In this document: piece after piece, positions 25,779 to 33,655 of the stretch
Layout of the letters: the number at the start of each line of letters is the position of its first letter
Position numbering within the stretch: the stretch's first letter is position 1
Assembly: GCA_021373135.1 (NCBI GenBank)
Contig: JAJFTH010000003.1
Span: forward strand, 248,001-312,000
Length of the DNA: 64,000 nt
Origin: Bacteroidales bacterium
GTDB taxonomy: Bacteria > Bacteroidota > Bacteroidia > Bacteroidales > UBA1402
Reading direction: 5' to 3'
Program-made: the position numbers and the translations under genes
The notes under the pieces: generated by a model
Databases searched by the model: none
What the model saw: only the letters and a program-made list of their open reading frames with translations
What the model was told of the DNA's origin: nothing

Positions 25779-27080
25779 ATGAAGCCTATTTTTTTAACAT
25801 TCGTTTTCATCTTATTTCCGTTTGCTTTTTTTGCACAGTCCTATACACCCGTAGACACGGCCAATCAGGCAACGCGTATGCAGATCAGTAAAGATTATCT
25901 CAAAAATATAAAACTGTTTAAAGTTCAGATAAAATCTGAATACAATGGCAGTGCGCAAACCAATATTTTAAATCATTATAAGAAAGTTCACAAGCAGTTT
26001 AACGAAGATCTGTTGAATGGAGTTTACATATACGATCAAAGATTCAATAAAATGATTGACCGTATAGTTGCAGAGTTAAAATCAAAAAACAAGGATATTC
26101 CGGAAAATATCCAGTTCTTTATCTCCAAAGATTTGTCCCTCAATGCATCCAGCTTGGGTGATAATTACTTTGTGATAAATTTGGGAGCCTTCTATTACCT
26201 TCAAAATGAGGAACAGCTTGCATCGATCATCGCTCACGAAATTGGACATTTGCTTCTCAAACATAGTTATAAAAGCATTCAACGATACCATTTGACTTTG
26301 AAAGAGGAAGCTAAAAAGCAAACGAAGGAGGTTAAACGCGAGAAAAGTAATAAAAGCGAAAAGGCGTGGAATAAACTGAAACAAATTCTTTATGAAGAAA
26401 GCCGCTTCAACCGTAAACAAGAATATGAATCCGACTCTATTGGTTATGTGTTATTTAGAAATACAAGTTTTAACCGAACCAATTATATCAATACCCTGAA
26501 AGGGATGGATTTATATGACTCAATAAAACCGATGGGGTTAAATAACGAAATCTACAAACGTGTTTTCGATCTACCTGCTCAACCTTTCAAAGAAGAATGG
26601 CTGAAGCAGGAAGATTTTAAAAGTTACGATTATTCGAAATACAAAGAAAGAATGGATGAGGACTCTGTTGATACCCATCCGAAAACGAAAGAACGAATCG
26701 CCAATATTAAACGCATCTTTCCTGAATTGGTCGATGAAGGACAACCTGTTCAGGGCTCTGCGTTTTTTGACTCATTGCAATCACTGGCTAAAGCTAGTCA
26801 GCCTTTCTGCCTCGATTATCAGGAAGAGTATGGGTATGGTGTATACATTTGTCTGTTGCGTTTGCAGGATGATGAAAAAGATCCCTTTTACCGCTACTGG
26901 TTAGGCGAGTTTTTCTCGAAAATATACGATGCGAGAAAGAGGTATACTCTAAATCGCTATCTGGACAGAATAGACCCCAAAGAGCAATCTGAAAGTTACC
27001 AACAGTTCCTTAGTTTCATGTGGAATCTCAGCCTGAATGAAATCAAAAATATCAAAGACTATTATAAAAAAGGCTCTTAA
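25779..27080 (+). CDS. Exported M48-family zinc metalloprotease
   Basis: This 433-residue protein has a signal peptide (cleavage after AFFAQ). The zinc motif HEIGH lies at residues 153-157, and the third ligand is in EYESDSIGY near residue 216. A basic, helical insert (about residues 175-205) separates them. The C-terminal half is helical without known domain. Family members cleave misfolded or lipoprotein substrates in the periplasm; the physiological substrate here is unknown. It ends inside a bidirectional terminator shared with the convergent gene. Confidence 0.85.
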   Translation: MKPIFLTFVFILFPFAFFAQSYTPVDTANQATRMQISKDYLKNIKLFKVQIKSEYNGSAQTNILNHYKKVHKQFNEDLLNGVYIYDQRFNKMIDRIVAELKSKNKDIPENIQFFISKDLSLNASSLGDNYFVINLGAFYYLQNEEQLASIIAHEIGHLLLKHSYKSIQRYHLTLKEEAKKQTKEVKREKSNKSEKAWNKLKQILYEESRFNRKQEYESDSIGYVLFRNTSFNRTNYINTLKGMDLYDSIKPMGLNNEIYKRVFDLPAQPFKEEWLKQEDFKSYDYSKYKERMDEDSVDTHPKTKERIANIKRIFPELVDEGQPVQGSAFFDSLQSLAKASQPFCLDYQEEYGYGVYICLLRLQDDEKDPFYRYWLGEFFSKIYDARKRYTLNRYLDRIDPKEQSESYQQFLSFMWNLSLNEIKNIKDYYKKGS

Positions 27081-27092
27081 CGAGCCTTTTTT
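27066..27092. terminator. Bidirectional terminator
   Basis: AAAAAGGCTC and GAGCCTTTTTT form a hairpin with runs of A and T on both sides. It overlaps the last codons of the protease gene and serves the convergent gene too. Confidence 0.85.
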
Positions 27093-27097
27093 ATTCT

Positions 27098-28663
27098 TTA
27101 GAAATTCAGCTTTTCCAAACGGACCTGGTTGTATTTTTCTTTTTCATTATATTCCCGTAGCATGATATATCCCTCTTTTGCAGGCAAAGGATCAATAAGA
27201 AATTTTCTTCTTGAATACATTGGTATTTTCTCTTCCGTAAAAACACCATTAATGAAGGTATTAATGCCCAGCATCCATTGTTTTTTACCCGTTTCTGGAT
27301 TTTTTGTAAAGTCTTTGAAAAAGAAAACGCATCCCTCTTCATGGTTGAGGTATTGATAAAAGAGATAATCATCGTTGTTATCTTCTTCAGATAAATCTTT
27401 CTTGACAGTATTTACACTCTGCAATTGAAACTTTTCATCAAAATTAATCAACACCATGTCGGTTGTTCTCTCATAGTGATTTGTTAACGAGCCAATTATA
27501 GGTATAAACCAAAGAGCACTGCCTGATGGTTTGAATTTTTCTGCAATGATCGATACCTTGCCATCCTTAAAGATTAAAGATGATTGCGTATTCAACATGT
27601 AGTTGCTTTTTACACGCCCCTTTTTTTTGACTTTCATGGAAGTGGTAAAGTCGCTCCATTTTGAATATTGTCGGGAAACCTCTTTCCCGTTTTCATCCAA
27701 CACCAGTTTATAATAGCCCAAATTATTGTTCAATCTAAAGAAATAGTGATTCTTGAACGGAGAATAGTTTCCTGTAATAAACAGTTGCCCATCGATTTCT
27801 TTGGCTTTGATGGTATGATTGTATTTGCTGTTTCTGTCTTCCACCAAAGTCTCATACTTTTTCTTCCCTGTTTTTAAGTCTAATAAAACAATCTTTTTTT
27901 CTGAAGCATACCCCTCTTGGAATTTTGTTTCCAGAAGATAGATATTATTATTTTTGACGGAGATAACTTTACAATTTGTCATATTTTTATGATCACCGTT
28001 GGGGTTATACTCATATGTCCATAACAACTCTCTTTTCTCATTGTAAAACCGGATGTCTTTTTCTTTATAGTACAACCCATCTGTATTTACCTGAGAAATA
28101 AAAAAACCAGTAATTGAATCGTTATCAATAGCATTGACTAAATATTTGGTATCCAGCTTTTTATTTTCACTTTTTAGCTGGCTTAACTCATCTGGCAAAT
28201 CACTGAAAACGCCATCCTCATATTTCATTTCTTTGGATACGGTCTTATCTTTTAGGGAAATGATCTGAAATGCTGTAGCCAAAGGGTTTGGAGAACAAGA
28301 TCCAAAATCATGAAAATAATAGTAATAACTTGTAAGAATAACGTTGTCACCTATCAGGTTGCAATCAATATAACTATTTTTTGTACCGTCAATGTCGTAC
28401 TTCGATTCATTGTACGAATTATTCACAAAGGTGTTATTGGATACCTTATTCAGGTTTTTGTCCAACAGGACGTATTCCATCGTTTTGTGCAATTTATCCA
28501 CATCGCGTTTATAAAGGTAGAAATACCCATAAAGATCACCGCTGGAATCGTATAGCATCGAACTATAAACTAATTCCCCATCCGCCAGATTCTTCAAATC
28601 TTGCATTTGTCCATAAGCCATTGCTGTAAACAACAGGCTGATAAATAAAATTTTAATTCTCAT
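27098..28663 (-). CDS. Large exported protein of unknown function
   Basis: This 521-residue protein has a signal peptide ending in AMAYGQ. The mature chain has many repeated strand motifs (VLLDKNLNKVSNNTF, VLLDLKTGKKKYETL, LINFDEKFQLQSVN) resembling a beta-propeller with LD(K/L)xxK blades. Similar Bacteroidetes proteins exist, possibly the DUF6770 group, but I cannot confirm this. No catalytic motif is visible. It is convergent with the M48 protease, sharing its terminator; any functional link is speculation. Confidence 0.6.
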   Translation of the reverse strand: MRIKILFISLLFTAMAYGQMQDLKNLADGELVYSSMLYDSSGDLYGYFYLYKRDVDKLHKTMEYVLLDKNLNKVSNNTFVNNSYNESKYDIDGTKNSYIDCNLIGDNVILTSYYYYFHDFGSCSPNPLATAFQIISLKDKTVSKEMKYEDGVFSDLPDELSQLKSENKKLDTKYLVNAIDNDSITGFFISQVNTDGLYYKEKDIRFYNEKRELLWTYEYNPNGDHKNMTNCKVISVKNNNIYLLETKFQEGYASEKKIVLLDLKTGKKKYETLVEDRNSKYNHTIKAKEIDGQLFITGNYSPFKNHYFFRLNNNLGYYKLVLDENGKEVSRQYSKWSDFTTSMKVKKKGRVKSNYMLNTQSSLIFKDGKVSIIAEKFKPSGSALWFIPIIGSLTNHYERTTDMVLINFDEKFQLQSVNTVKKDLSEEDNNDDYLFYQYLNHEEGCVFFFKDFTKNPETGKKQWMLGINTFINGVFTEEKIPMYSRRKFLIDPLPAKEGYIMLREYNEKEKYNQVRLEKLNF

Positions 28664-28687
28664 TAATTGATGTTTTTATAATGGTAA

Positions 28688-28915
28688 TCAGTTGACTTGC
28701 AAGTTTATTTCTGCTCTATAATTTCCGACATAGATACTTGCTATACAGTAAAAACCGGAATTTTCAATGCCCTCTTGCATCAATATCACTATATTTTCCA
28801 ATTGAATTTCTTTATACAAAGGAAATTGTATTTTTGCATTTAAATAGTGTTTAAAATATAACGTCGTATAGGCCTCGTCACCGTAGATGGTTTGGATGGT
28901 GTTATACCCTTTAAT
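28688..28915 (-). pseudogene. C-terminal fragment of a lost gene
   Basis: A 75-codon open frame without a start codon encodes protein-like sequence (NTIQTIYGDEAYTTLYFKHY, then ENSGFYCIASIYVGNYRAEI) and ends at a TGA (28690-28688). It begins directly after an in-frame stop. Codon use and residue pattern look coding, so it is likely the tail of a deleted gene. The family is not recognised. It occupies most of the 297-base gap between two minus-strand genes. Confidence 0.5.
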
Positions 28916-28960
28916 TTACGGCTATCTCGGCTATTATTTTTATACATTGTTGGCAAAAGT

Positions 28961-29329
28961 TTATTTTTCTTTTTCTAATAATGGGTTAAATACAGCTGTT
29001 GAATCTTCAATCACAATGATTAAATCATCATCGACATCAAGTCTATATGATGCCTTGGTTTGAACATATATCAAATCCCCGTTTAAATCAATATAGAATT
29101 TTATTGGATTTGATTCTGGCAAATTAATATCATAATATGATTCATCTTCAAATACAGTTATTTTACCAGAGGATTGTCCCGGCAATATTTGACTACTTAT
29201 TGGAAGCCCTCCCCATTCAACATTTTTAATTACAGCCTTTGAAAGCATATTCTTTACTTGTATTGTAGATTCTTCCTCACATGAAACCAATACAAAGACA
29301 GAAATTATTAAAAATATTACTTTTCTCAT
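28961..29329 (-). CDS. Small lipoprotein of unknown function
   Basis: This 122-residue protein has the lipobox VLVSC (Cys17) followed by acidic residues (EEES), a pattern that favours outer-membrane or surface location in Bacteroidetes. The rest is a compact all-beta domain (VKNMLSKAVIKNVEWGG, with several Asp/Glu-rich turns). It lies 10 bases after the preceding lipoprotein gene and is probably co-transcribed with it. Base composition is AT-rich compared with the flanking housekeeping genes. Confidence 0.6.
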   Translation of the reverse strand: MRKVIFLIISVFVLVSCEEESTIQVKNMLSKAVIKNVEWGGLPISSQILPGQSSGKITVFEDESYYDINLPESNPIKFYIDLNGDLIYVQTKASYRLDVDDDLIIVIEDSTAVFNPLLEKEK

Positions 29330-29339
29330 ATTCTATTTG

Positions 29340-29903
29340 TTATTTTAAATTTATAGTAATATCGCCTACATAGGAACTTGTAGTATTTTCTACTACTTTG
29401 AAATCCTTATAGACTTGGGGTTTAAGTGAAATCCATTGATTTTGTAAATCACGAAATTTAATTTCGGAAATTTCGCATATATAATCCCCAGCAGTTAAGA
29501 CAATCCTATTATCTAAATAATCTACATAATCGCCTGCTGTTTCTAATTTGTCTGTATTTAAAACATACTGAGCAATAATCAAGTAACTTCTCTTTGTATT
29601 TGAAAGTTTTATATTATTGACAATTTTACTTGTATTATTAGTAGTATCAATGATCTCCGATTTGAATGTCCCCCAATTTTTCCCGTTTACTTTTAGTTTA
29701 ATACTATCAATCTGTGTTGTATTTAAATACTCATTTGAACTATTGATGACAGAAATCGTAAATGTTAGTTGTTTAAACTTATTTAGATTTGATTGACTTT
29801 CAATTACAGCGTCATCAAATTGACCAATATCACTACTTTTATCACAGCTTGATAAATAAAATATGGATAAAATTAATATCCAACAATACCATCTATTTTT
29901 CAT
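29340..29903 (-). CDS. Lipoprotein of unknown function
   Basis: This 187-residue protein has a hydrophobic leader ending in the lipobox YLSSC (Cys20). The mature part begins DKSSD and is an immunoglobulin-like beta sandwich by strand pattern (LTFTISVINSS, IDSIKLKVNGKNWGTF). It is the first of a likely two-gene transcript with the next lipoprotein (10-base spacer). No family was recognised. A GC-rich palindrome lies upstream at 29966-30015. Confidence 0.6.
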   Translation of the reverse strand: MKNRWYCWILILSIFYLSSCDKSSDIGQFDDAVIESQSNLNKFKQLTFTISVINSSNEYLNTTQIDSIKLKVNGKNWGTFKSEIIDTTNNTSKIVNNIKLSNTKRSYLIIAQYVLNTDKLETAGDYVDYLDNRIVLTAGDYICEISEIKFRDLQNQWISLKPQVYKDFKVVENTTSSYVGDITINLK

Positions 29904-29965
29904 GTTTTTTGATTATTAAAAGCATTATACTCGTTTCGTTGCGTGCGTTTTAAATTTCTGCCAAC

Positions 29966-30015
29966 GGGTGGCCAGGACGCACCCGCCTTTAGGCGGGTGT
30001 GGCTTGGGCGGTGTT
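29966..30015. repeat. GC-rich palindromic element
   Basis: A perfect hairpin, CACCCGCC-TTTA-GGCGGGTG (29980-29999), lies in a 50-base GC-rich patch within a region of about 30% GC. Flanking GGCCA and TGGCTT could extend the stem imperfectly. It may be a dispersed repeat or a recombination site; only one copy occurs in this window. Confidence 0.5.
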
Positions 30016-30037
30016 TATTTTTAATTCAAAACAATAT

Positions 30038-30535
30038 TTACTCTATTGTATTAAGAATTTTAGCTTTTTCCTTCTCAAATTCGTTTTGAGTAATTATTTT
30101 ATCATCAAGTAGTTGCTTTAATTCTCGAAGTTTATCAGCTCTGGACTTTTGTGTAATTTGATTTTTTTGTGGTTCAATAATTTTATCTTCTTCAATCTTC
30201 TTCAACTCATAGTTATGAACGGGTAGATATTTCATTGTCCACAAGAATGGCACAGCAAAAAATACACCACCAATAACCGCACCGACATCTACTTCCTCGT
30301 CCTTTGTTATTGTCGATATAAGCGGTTTGTACCCTTCTTTCTCTAGTTTAACAACCATTGAACTGCCTACGATTTTGGTGTCTCTTTGTAAATATGGTGT
30401 CTCACCAACGTATGCTCCATCAAGATATAGTTTAGCTTTACTCGGATTTGATTGAATCATAGTTGAACTTGAACAACTAGCAAATAATAAGGTAGAAACA
30501 AGAAATGAACTGAAAATGCGGGTTGAATTATTCAT
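30038..30535 (-). CDS. Lipoprotein with PEGA domain and C-terminal SHOCT motif
   Basis: This 165-residue protein starts with lipobox LFASC (Cys20). Residues about 25-75 match a PEGA domain (SNPSKAKLYLDGAYVGETPY, LEKEGYKP). A hydrophobic Gly/Phe-rich stretch (AVIGGVFFAVPFLWTM) may insert in a membrane. The last 30 residues (KLRELKQLLDDKIITQNEFE) are a SHOCT motif, often an oligomerisation module. Role unknown. It overlaps the end of the upstream membrane-protein gene by 8 bases, so the two form a unit. Confidence 0.7.
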   Translation of the reverse strand: MNNSTRIFSSFLVSTLLFASCSSSTMIQSNPSKAKLYLDGAYVGETPYLQRDTKIVGSSMVVKLEKEGYKPLISTITKDEEVDVGAVIGGVFFAVPFLWTMKYLPVHNYELKKIEEDKIIEPQKNQITQKSRADKLRELKQLLDDKIITQNEFEKEKAKILNTIE

Positions 30536-30728
30536 GACTCTTTTTTTGTTTAAAAGATTTTAGTGTTAAAATCAGAATTAGAATACCAGCTAGGAAAAGT
30601 AATAATCCACCAACTAGAACTCCTGCTCCATAATTTGATAAAGTGTCAATGCTCTCTAAGCATTTAACGATAGCGATTATAGGATAAATAATCAGTAAAA
30701 AAGATATTAAAAGTAGAATGTATCTCAT
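30528..30728 (-). CDS. Small membrane protein with two transmembrane helices
   Basis: This 66-residue protein has hydrophobic helices at about residues 3-20 and 33-57, separated by a short polar loop, and a basic C-terminus (KSFKQKKSHE) predicted to be cytoplasmic. It overlaps the next gene, the PEGA/SHOCT lipoprotein, by 8 bases and probably partners with it. No family was recognised. Confidence 0.55.
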   Translation of the reverse strand: MRYILLLISFLLIIYPIIAIVKCLESIDTLSNYGAGVLVGGLLLFLAGILILILTLKSFKQKKSHE

Positions 30729-30789
30729 AAGATAGTTTAAATTAAAACCATGGCAAGTCTGTATAATGTTGCCATGGTTTTATATTCGT

Positions 30790-31083
30790 TTACTTTGTAA
30801 CTGTAACTGTTGTTGGTGTGTAGATTCCACCTGTCAACATATTCAGAAATCCATCAATAAAGGAATGAGTCACAGTGATTGAATAATCTTTTGCATCACC
30901 TGCCAACTCCTTAGTATTTGCAGTTGAAATTGGTGCCAAACCGTCAATTAAATAATGATTGTGAGCAACAACTTTTGTTCCTGTTTGAGGACCGTTACCA
31001 ACTGTTGCAGTAAATGTGTAACACGAAGACATTGTCATAGCAATTACAACAAAAAGTGACAATTTTAATAATTTTTTTTTCAT
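30790..31083 (-). CDS. Bor-like lipoprotein
   Basis: This 97-residue lipoprotein has lipobox MSSC (Cys21). The C-terminal part HNHYLIDGLAPI and SFIDGFLNMLTGGIYTPTTV aligns by eye with the Bor protein of phage lambda (HHFFVSGIGQ and VNGLLGFITLGIYTP), a serum-resistance lipoprotein. It is short and complete. In Bacteroidetes the role is unknown. Two direct repeats lie immediately upstream (31104-31142). A phage origin is possible, but no other phage gene is nearby. Confidence 0.7.
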   Translation of the reverse strand: MKKKLLKLSLFVVIAMTMSSCYTFTATVGNGPQTGTKVVAHNHYLIDGLAPISTANTKELAGDAKDYSITVTHSFIDGFLNMLTGGIYTPTTVTVTK

Positions 31084-31103
31084 AGAAATATTTTTTTATA
31101 TGC

Positions 31104-31142
31104 CTACTCTTAAGTTTTTCGACAAACACTCCCTACTCTTAA
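31104..31142 (-). promoter_or_regulatory. Paired direct repeats upstream of the Bor-like gene
   Basis: The minus-strand word TTAAGAGTAG occurs at 31142-31133 and 31113-31104, 29 bases apart and 20-59 bases ahead of the ATG. Paired direct repeats at about three helical turns suggest a dimeric activator site. No good TAnnTTTG element was found there. Confidence 0.35.
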
Positions 31143-31438
31143 TACGAATTTTCAGGAACCTTCGATTCTTAAATGCTGCCTAACAACAGTATAATAAAGC
31201 CGTTCTATCAATTTGATATACAGCATTATATCAACTTCGTTTATTTAAATTTTATATTAGCAATGCGATTATACACTAAAGAAAAGCAAACCACATTGCT
31301 TTTGTATTAAGGCCCATATTGCTATTTAAACTTGGTCTGCAGATGGTTAGTCTGTGAGATCAATTTATTCAATTTATTCAATTGAAGATAAAATGAATAT
31401 CATGTGTCTTTCAGGTGGCTAAAATACAAATTATCTGA

Positions 31439-31858
31439 TTATTTTATGATGAAATATTCAATAAATTTTTTATATATTTTAAATCAAACAGAACGAATAT
31501 TTATAAATGTATTATAGAAACCTTTTTTATAAAAGCAAAAGAATGCGGCGTGGCCGATGTCGACTTCGACGGACAGGTGCAGTGGACACGAAGAGTCCGG
31601 CAAAACAAAATATTGAAGGTTCGAAGAAACGAAATTTTTGTGCCGGATCCGAGTGAACACAAACTTGGACTAGCGGAGACGGAGGTTATGCCGATGCCCG
31701 AAGAGAGCGATGCCAAACTCCCCGCAAAGAAAGTGTTACCCATCACCTGCCTGAAACAAACGATACTCAATTTACAGTTGATTCCAGCTAATCATAAAAA
31801 AGATCACACTTTTATCATTACTTCACAACTTTTCAATTTGATCTCCTATCCCATTTGA
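31439..31858 (+). pseudogene. Startless coding-like island, gene fragment or structured RNA
   Basis: The frame is open from 31439 to a TGA at 31856-31858 but has no ATG; only a GTG at 31550 is available. From about 31535 to 31770 the sequence is GC-rich and protein-like (GVADVDFDGQVQWTRRVRQ, VPDPSEHKLGLAETE), while both flanks are very AT-rich. The same stretch has inverted arms CCGGCA (31608-31613) and TGCCGG (31640-31645). It may be a C-terminal remnant of an acquired gene or an RNA. No family was recognised. The AT-rich part 31143-31438 contains only a short tandem ATTTATTCA repeat. Confidence 0.35.
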
Positions 31859-31870
31859 TCCTAAAAAAGC

Positions 31871-31920
31871 CACAAAAAACAAAAACCACTAAACACTTTA
31901 TTTACAAGCGAATAGCGGTT
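31871..31920 (-). terminator. Terminator of tRNA-Cys
   Basis: On the minus strand AACCGCTA (31920-31913) pairs with TAGTGGTT (31891-31884), including one G-U pair, followed by a broken U run (31885-31871). It lies 19 bases beyond the tRNA 3' end. Confidence 0.6.
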
Positions 31921-31938
31921 TTTTAAAAATCATAATAG

Positions 31939-32009
31939 AGGTACCTGGCGGAATCGAACCGCCGTAAACGGTTTTGCAGACCGGTGCCTAACCGCTCGGC
32001 CAAGGTACC
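31939..32009 (-). tRNA. tRNA-Cys(GCA)
   Basis: The 71-base cloverleaf has acceptor arms GGTACCT and AGGTACC, T-arm GGCGG-TTCGATT-CCGCC and the anticodon GCA (complement of 31975-31977). The discriminator base is U, diagnostic for cysteine. CCA is not encoded. It marks the boundary between the AT-rich accessory stretch and housekeeping genes. Confidence 0.95.
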
Positions 32010-32036
32010 CTTCATTTGCGGCCACAAAGATAGATA

Positions 32037-32228
32037 TTATTTCGGGTGAAACAAGTCCTTCGGACAGTTTTTTTCCTTAATGCTTTCTTTCAGGGCACAC
32101 CCCTCACAATCATCACAGGGTGAAACTCTCCGTTTTTTAGAAAAACGTCGGTATATCATATACCCGGCATAAACAAAGGCAATGCCGACAATGATGAAAG
32201 TGAGAATATATTGCAAGAGGCTACTCAT
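32037..32228 (-). CDS. FeoB-associated Cys-rich membrane protein
   Basis: This 63-residue protein has one transmembrane helix (residues about 5-26) followed by a basic segment and the cysteine-rich tail CDDCEGCALKES with another Cys near residue 55. This matches the small family commonly found beside feoB iron transporters, perhaps a metal or cluster ligand. No feoB lies in this window, so it is an orphan here. It follows the metallo-hydrolase gene by 12 bases. Confidence 0.75.
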   Translation of the reverse strand: MSSLLQYILTFIIVGIAFVYAGYMIYRRFSKKRRVSPCDDCEGCALKESIKEKNCPKDLFHPK

Positions 32229-32240
32229 TATGGTTAAGAA

Positions 32241-33044
32241 TTAATCAAACACAACAAGATCGGAAGCGGAACGCTTCAAAGGTATGACATCCACATCTGA
32301 ACCCGTTCGAATACCTTTGTCGTTCATATACATTTCCACCGTTTTCTTGGCCAGTTCAGGATGGTTATTGTCATTGCTCAGATGGCAAAGATAAATATGT
32401 TTCAATTCCGGATGCCAGTTCTCTGCCAGGAACATACCGGCCTCCTGATTGCCCAAATGTCCGGTATCACTCAGAATGCGCTGTTTCAGGTAATATGGGT
32501 ACTTCCCATTTTTCAACATCTCAAGATCGTAATTTGCTTCAAGTATGACGATGTCAGATTGCGGTATGTAATTGTAAATAGGCTCATTGACATACCCAAG
32601 GTCGGTGGCCACAATGATGCGGTGATCCATGTATTTAATGAAAAATCCGCCGTTGTCGGTTCCGTCGTGCGACACAGGGAAGGATGAAATGTTGAAATCG
32701 CCGATTTCTACTTCTACCCCATTTTCAAGGAAACGTTTGCTCATGGATAATTTCTGGGTCATCCCGTAACTATGGTCAATACCATCGTGCGTTTTAGCCG
32801 TAGCATACACAGGAATATGAAATCTTTCACCGAGAGTTCCAATGGATTTGATGTGGTCGTGATGGTCATGAGTGACAAAAATGCCCATAATCTGTGAGAA
32901 GTCCACTCCTATTTGTTTCAATTCCCTGCGAATTGTTTTGGATGAAATGCCGGCATCGATCAGAATGCCATACATTGAGTTACCAAAATAATAGCAGTTT
33001 CCGCTGCTTCCACTACCTATACTAAAAAAACGAAGTTTATCCAT
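32241..33044 (-). CDS. Metallo-beta-lactamase fold hydrolase (YycJ/WalJ-like)
   Basis: This 267-residue cytoplasmic protein has the zinc motif THDHHDH (HxHxDH), preceded by the strand SIGSGSSGNCYYF typical of the YycJ group, and later SHDGTDN and CHLSNDNNH ligands. WalJ-type proteins are exonuclease-like and linked to cell-wall or replication control in Firmicutes. Its role in Bacteroidetes is not known. It is probably co-transcribed with the Cys-rich protein downstream. Confidence 0.8.
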   Translation of the reverse strand: MDKLRFFSIGSGSSGNCYYFGNSMYGILIDAGISSKTIRRELKQIGVDFSQIMGIFVTHDHHDHIKSIGTLGERFHIPVYATAKTHDGIDHSYGMTQKLSMSKRFLENGVEVEIGDFNISSFPVSHDGTDNGGFFIKYMDHRIIVATDLGYVNEPIYNYIPQSDIVILEANYDLEMLKNGKYPYYLKQRILSDTGHLGNQEAGMFLAENWHPELKHIYLCHLSNDNNHPELAKKTVEMYMNDKGIRTGSDVDVIPLKRSASDLVVFD

Positions 33045-33118
33045 TATTAAATATTCTTATGACTCCCGATGGAGAATCTTTGTCCGGTACTTTGCATGAT
33101 GCACTATTTTAACGATAT

Positions 33119-33649
33119 TTGCATCAATTTCTAAAACCCGCGGACATGTCTGTACAAATTGCCGGCAAAAAACTTGAAAAAGCGTCTCTGGAAGGCGTAG
33201 ATGCCTTTCTTTCAGTCTTCATCGATGCTTACCTGAATGTTACAGGAAATAAGCTTGATGCGACCACCATGCCTCTTCTGAACGGTTGGCAACATAGTCT
33301 GCTCGCCTATCATTATTTTCGCGAAGAAGTGATGCAGGGCGGTTTTATCCAGCTCATACAAAACGGCTACGGAAGTTACATCTTTAAAAACCCTTTTGCA
33401 AAATCCCTAAAGATTTTTGGTGCCGAGGAATTGTCAAAAATTGTCTACAAAGCTAAAGAAATTTACGACAAGCACCAAACCGAACTTGAAAGAAACAACA
33501 GCGAGGAAGAATTTACCGCCATGTATGAACAATTCGAAGATTTTGACAATCTGGAAGAACGGTTTTTTGAAATCGAAGAAGAATGCACCTCCATCATAAT
33601 TCATTATGTAGATGAACATCTGAGTGACTTTGGTGAGGTTATTTCCTGA
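33119..33649 (+). CDS. DMP19/DUF4375 family protein
   Basis: This 176-residue soluble acidic protein contains GGFIQLIQNGYGSYIFKNPF, a signature of the DMP19/DUF4375 family, then a helical acidic C-terminus (LEERFFEIEEECTSIIIHYV). Members may mimic DNA or bind nucleic-acid proteins, but no function is established. The start may be the ATG at 33119 or nine codons later at 33146. It is convergent with a decayed SPOR-like fragment. Confidence 0.7.
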   Translation: MHQFLKPADMSVQIAGKKLEKASLEGVDAFLSVFIDAYLNVTGNKLDATTMPLLNGWQHSLLAYHYFREEVMQGGFIQLIQNGYGSYIFKNPFAKSLKIFGAEELSKIVYKAKEIYDKHQTELERNNSEEEFTAMYEQFEDFDNLEERFFEIEEECTSIIIHYVDEHLSDFGEVIS

Positions 33650-33655
33650 TACCTT

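Noticed and set aside
29966-30015. Integron attC site
   Set aside because: The conserved RYYYAAC and GTTRRRY core sites are not present, and no integrase gene is visible.
31535-31770. RNase P RNA or tmRNA
   Set aside because: A partial GAGTCCGG resemblance exists, but the RNase P core pairings and the tmRNA tRNA-like ends are missing.
31501-31770. Minus-strand 89-codon ORF
   Set aside because: Its Ser/Thr/Cys-rich sequence is typical of a shadow frame; the plus frame is more protein-like.
31939-32009. Attachment-site duplication of the tRNA-Cys 3' end
   Set aside because: I looked for a second copy of the acceptor/T-arm sequence in the adjacent accessory stretch and found none, and no integrase is present.
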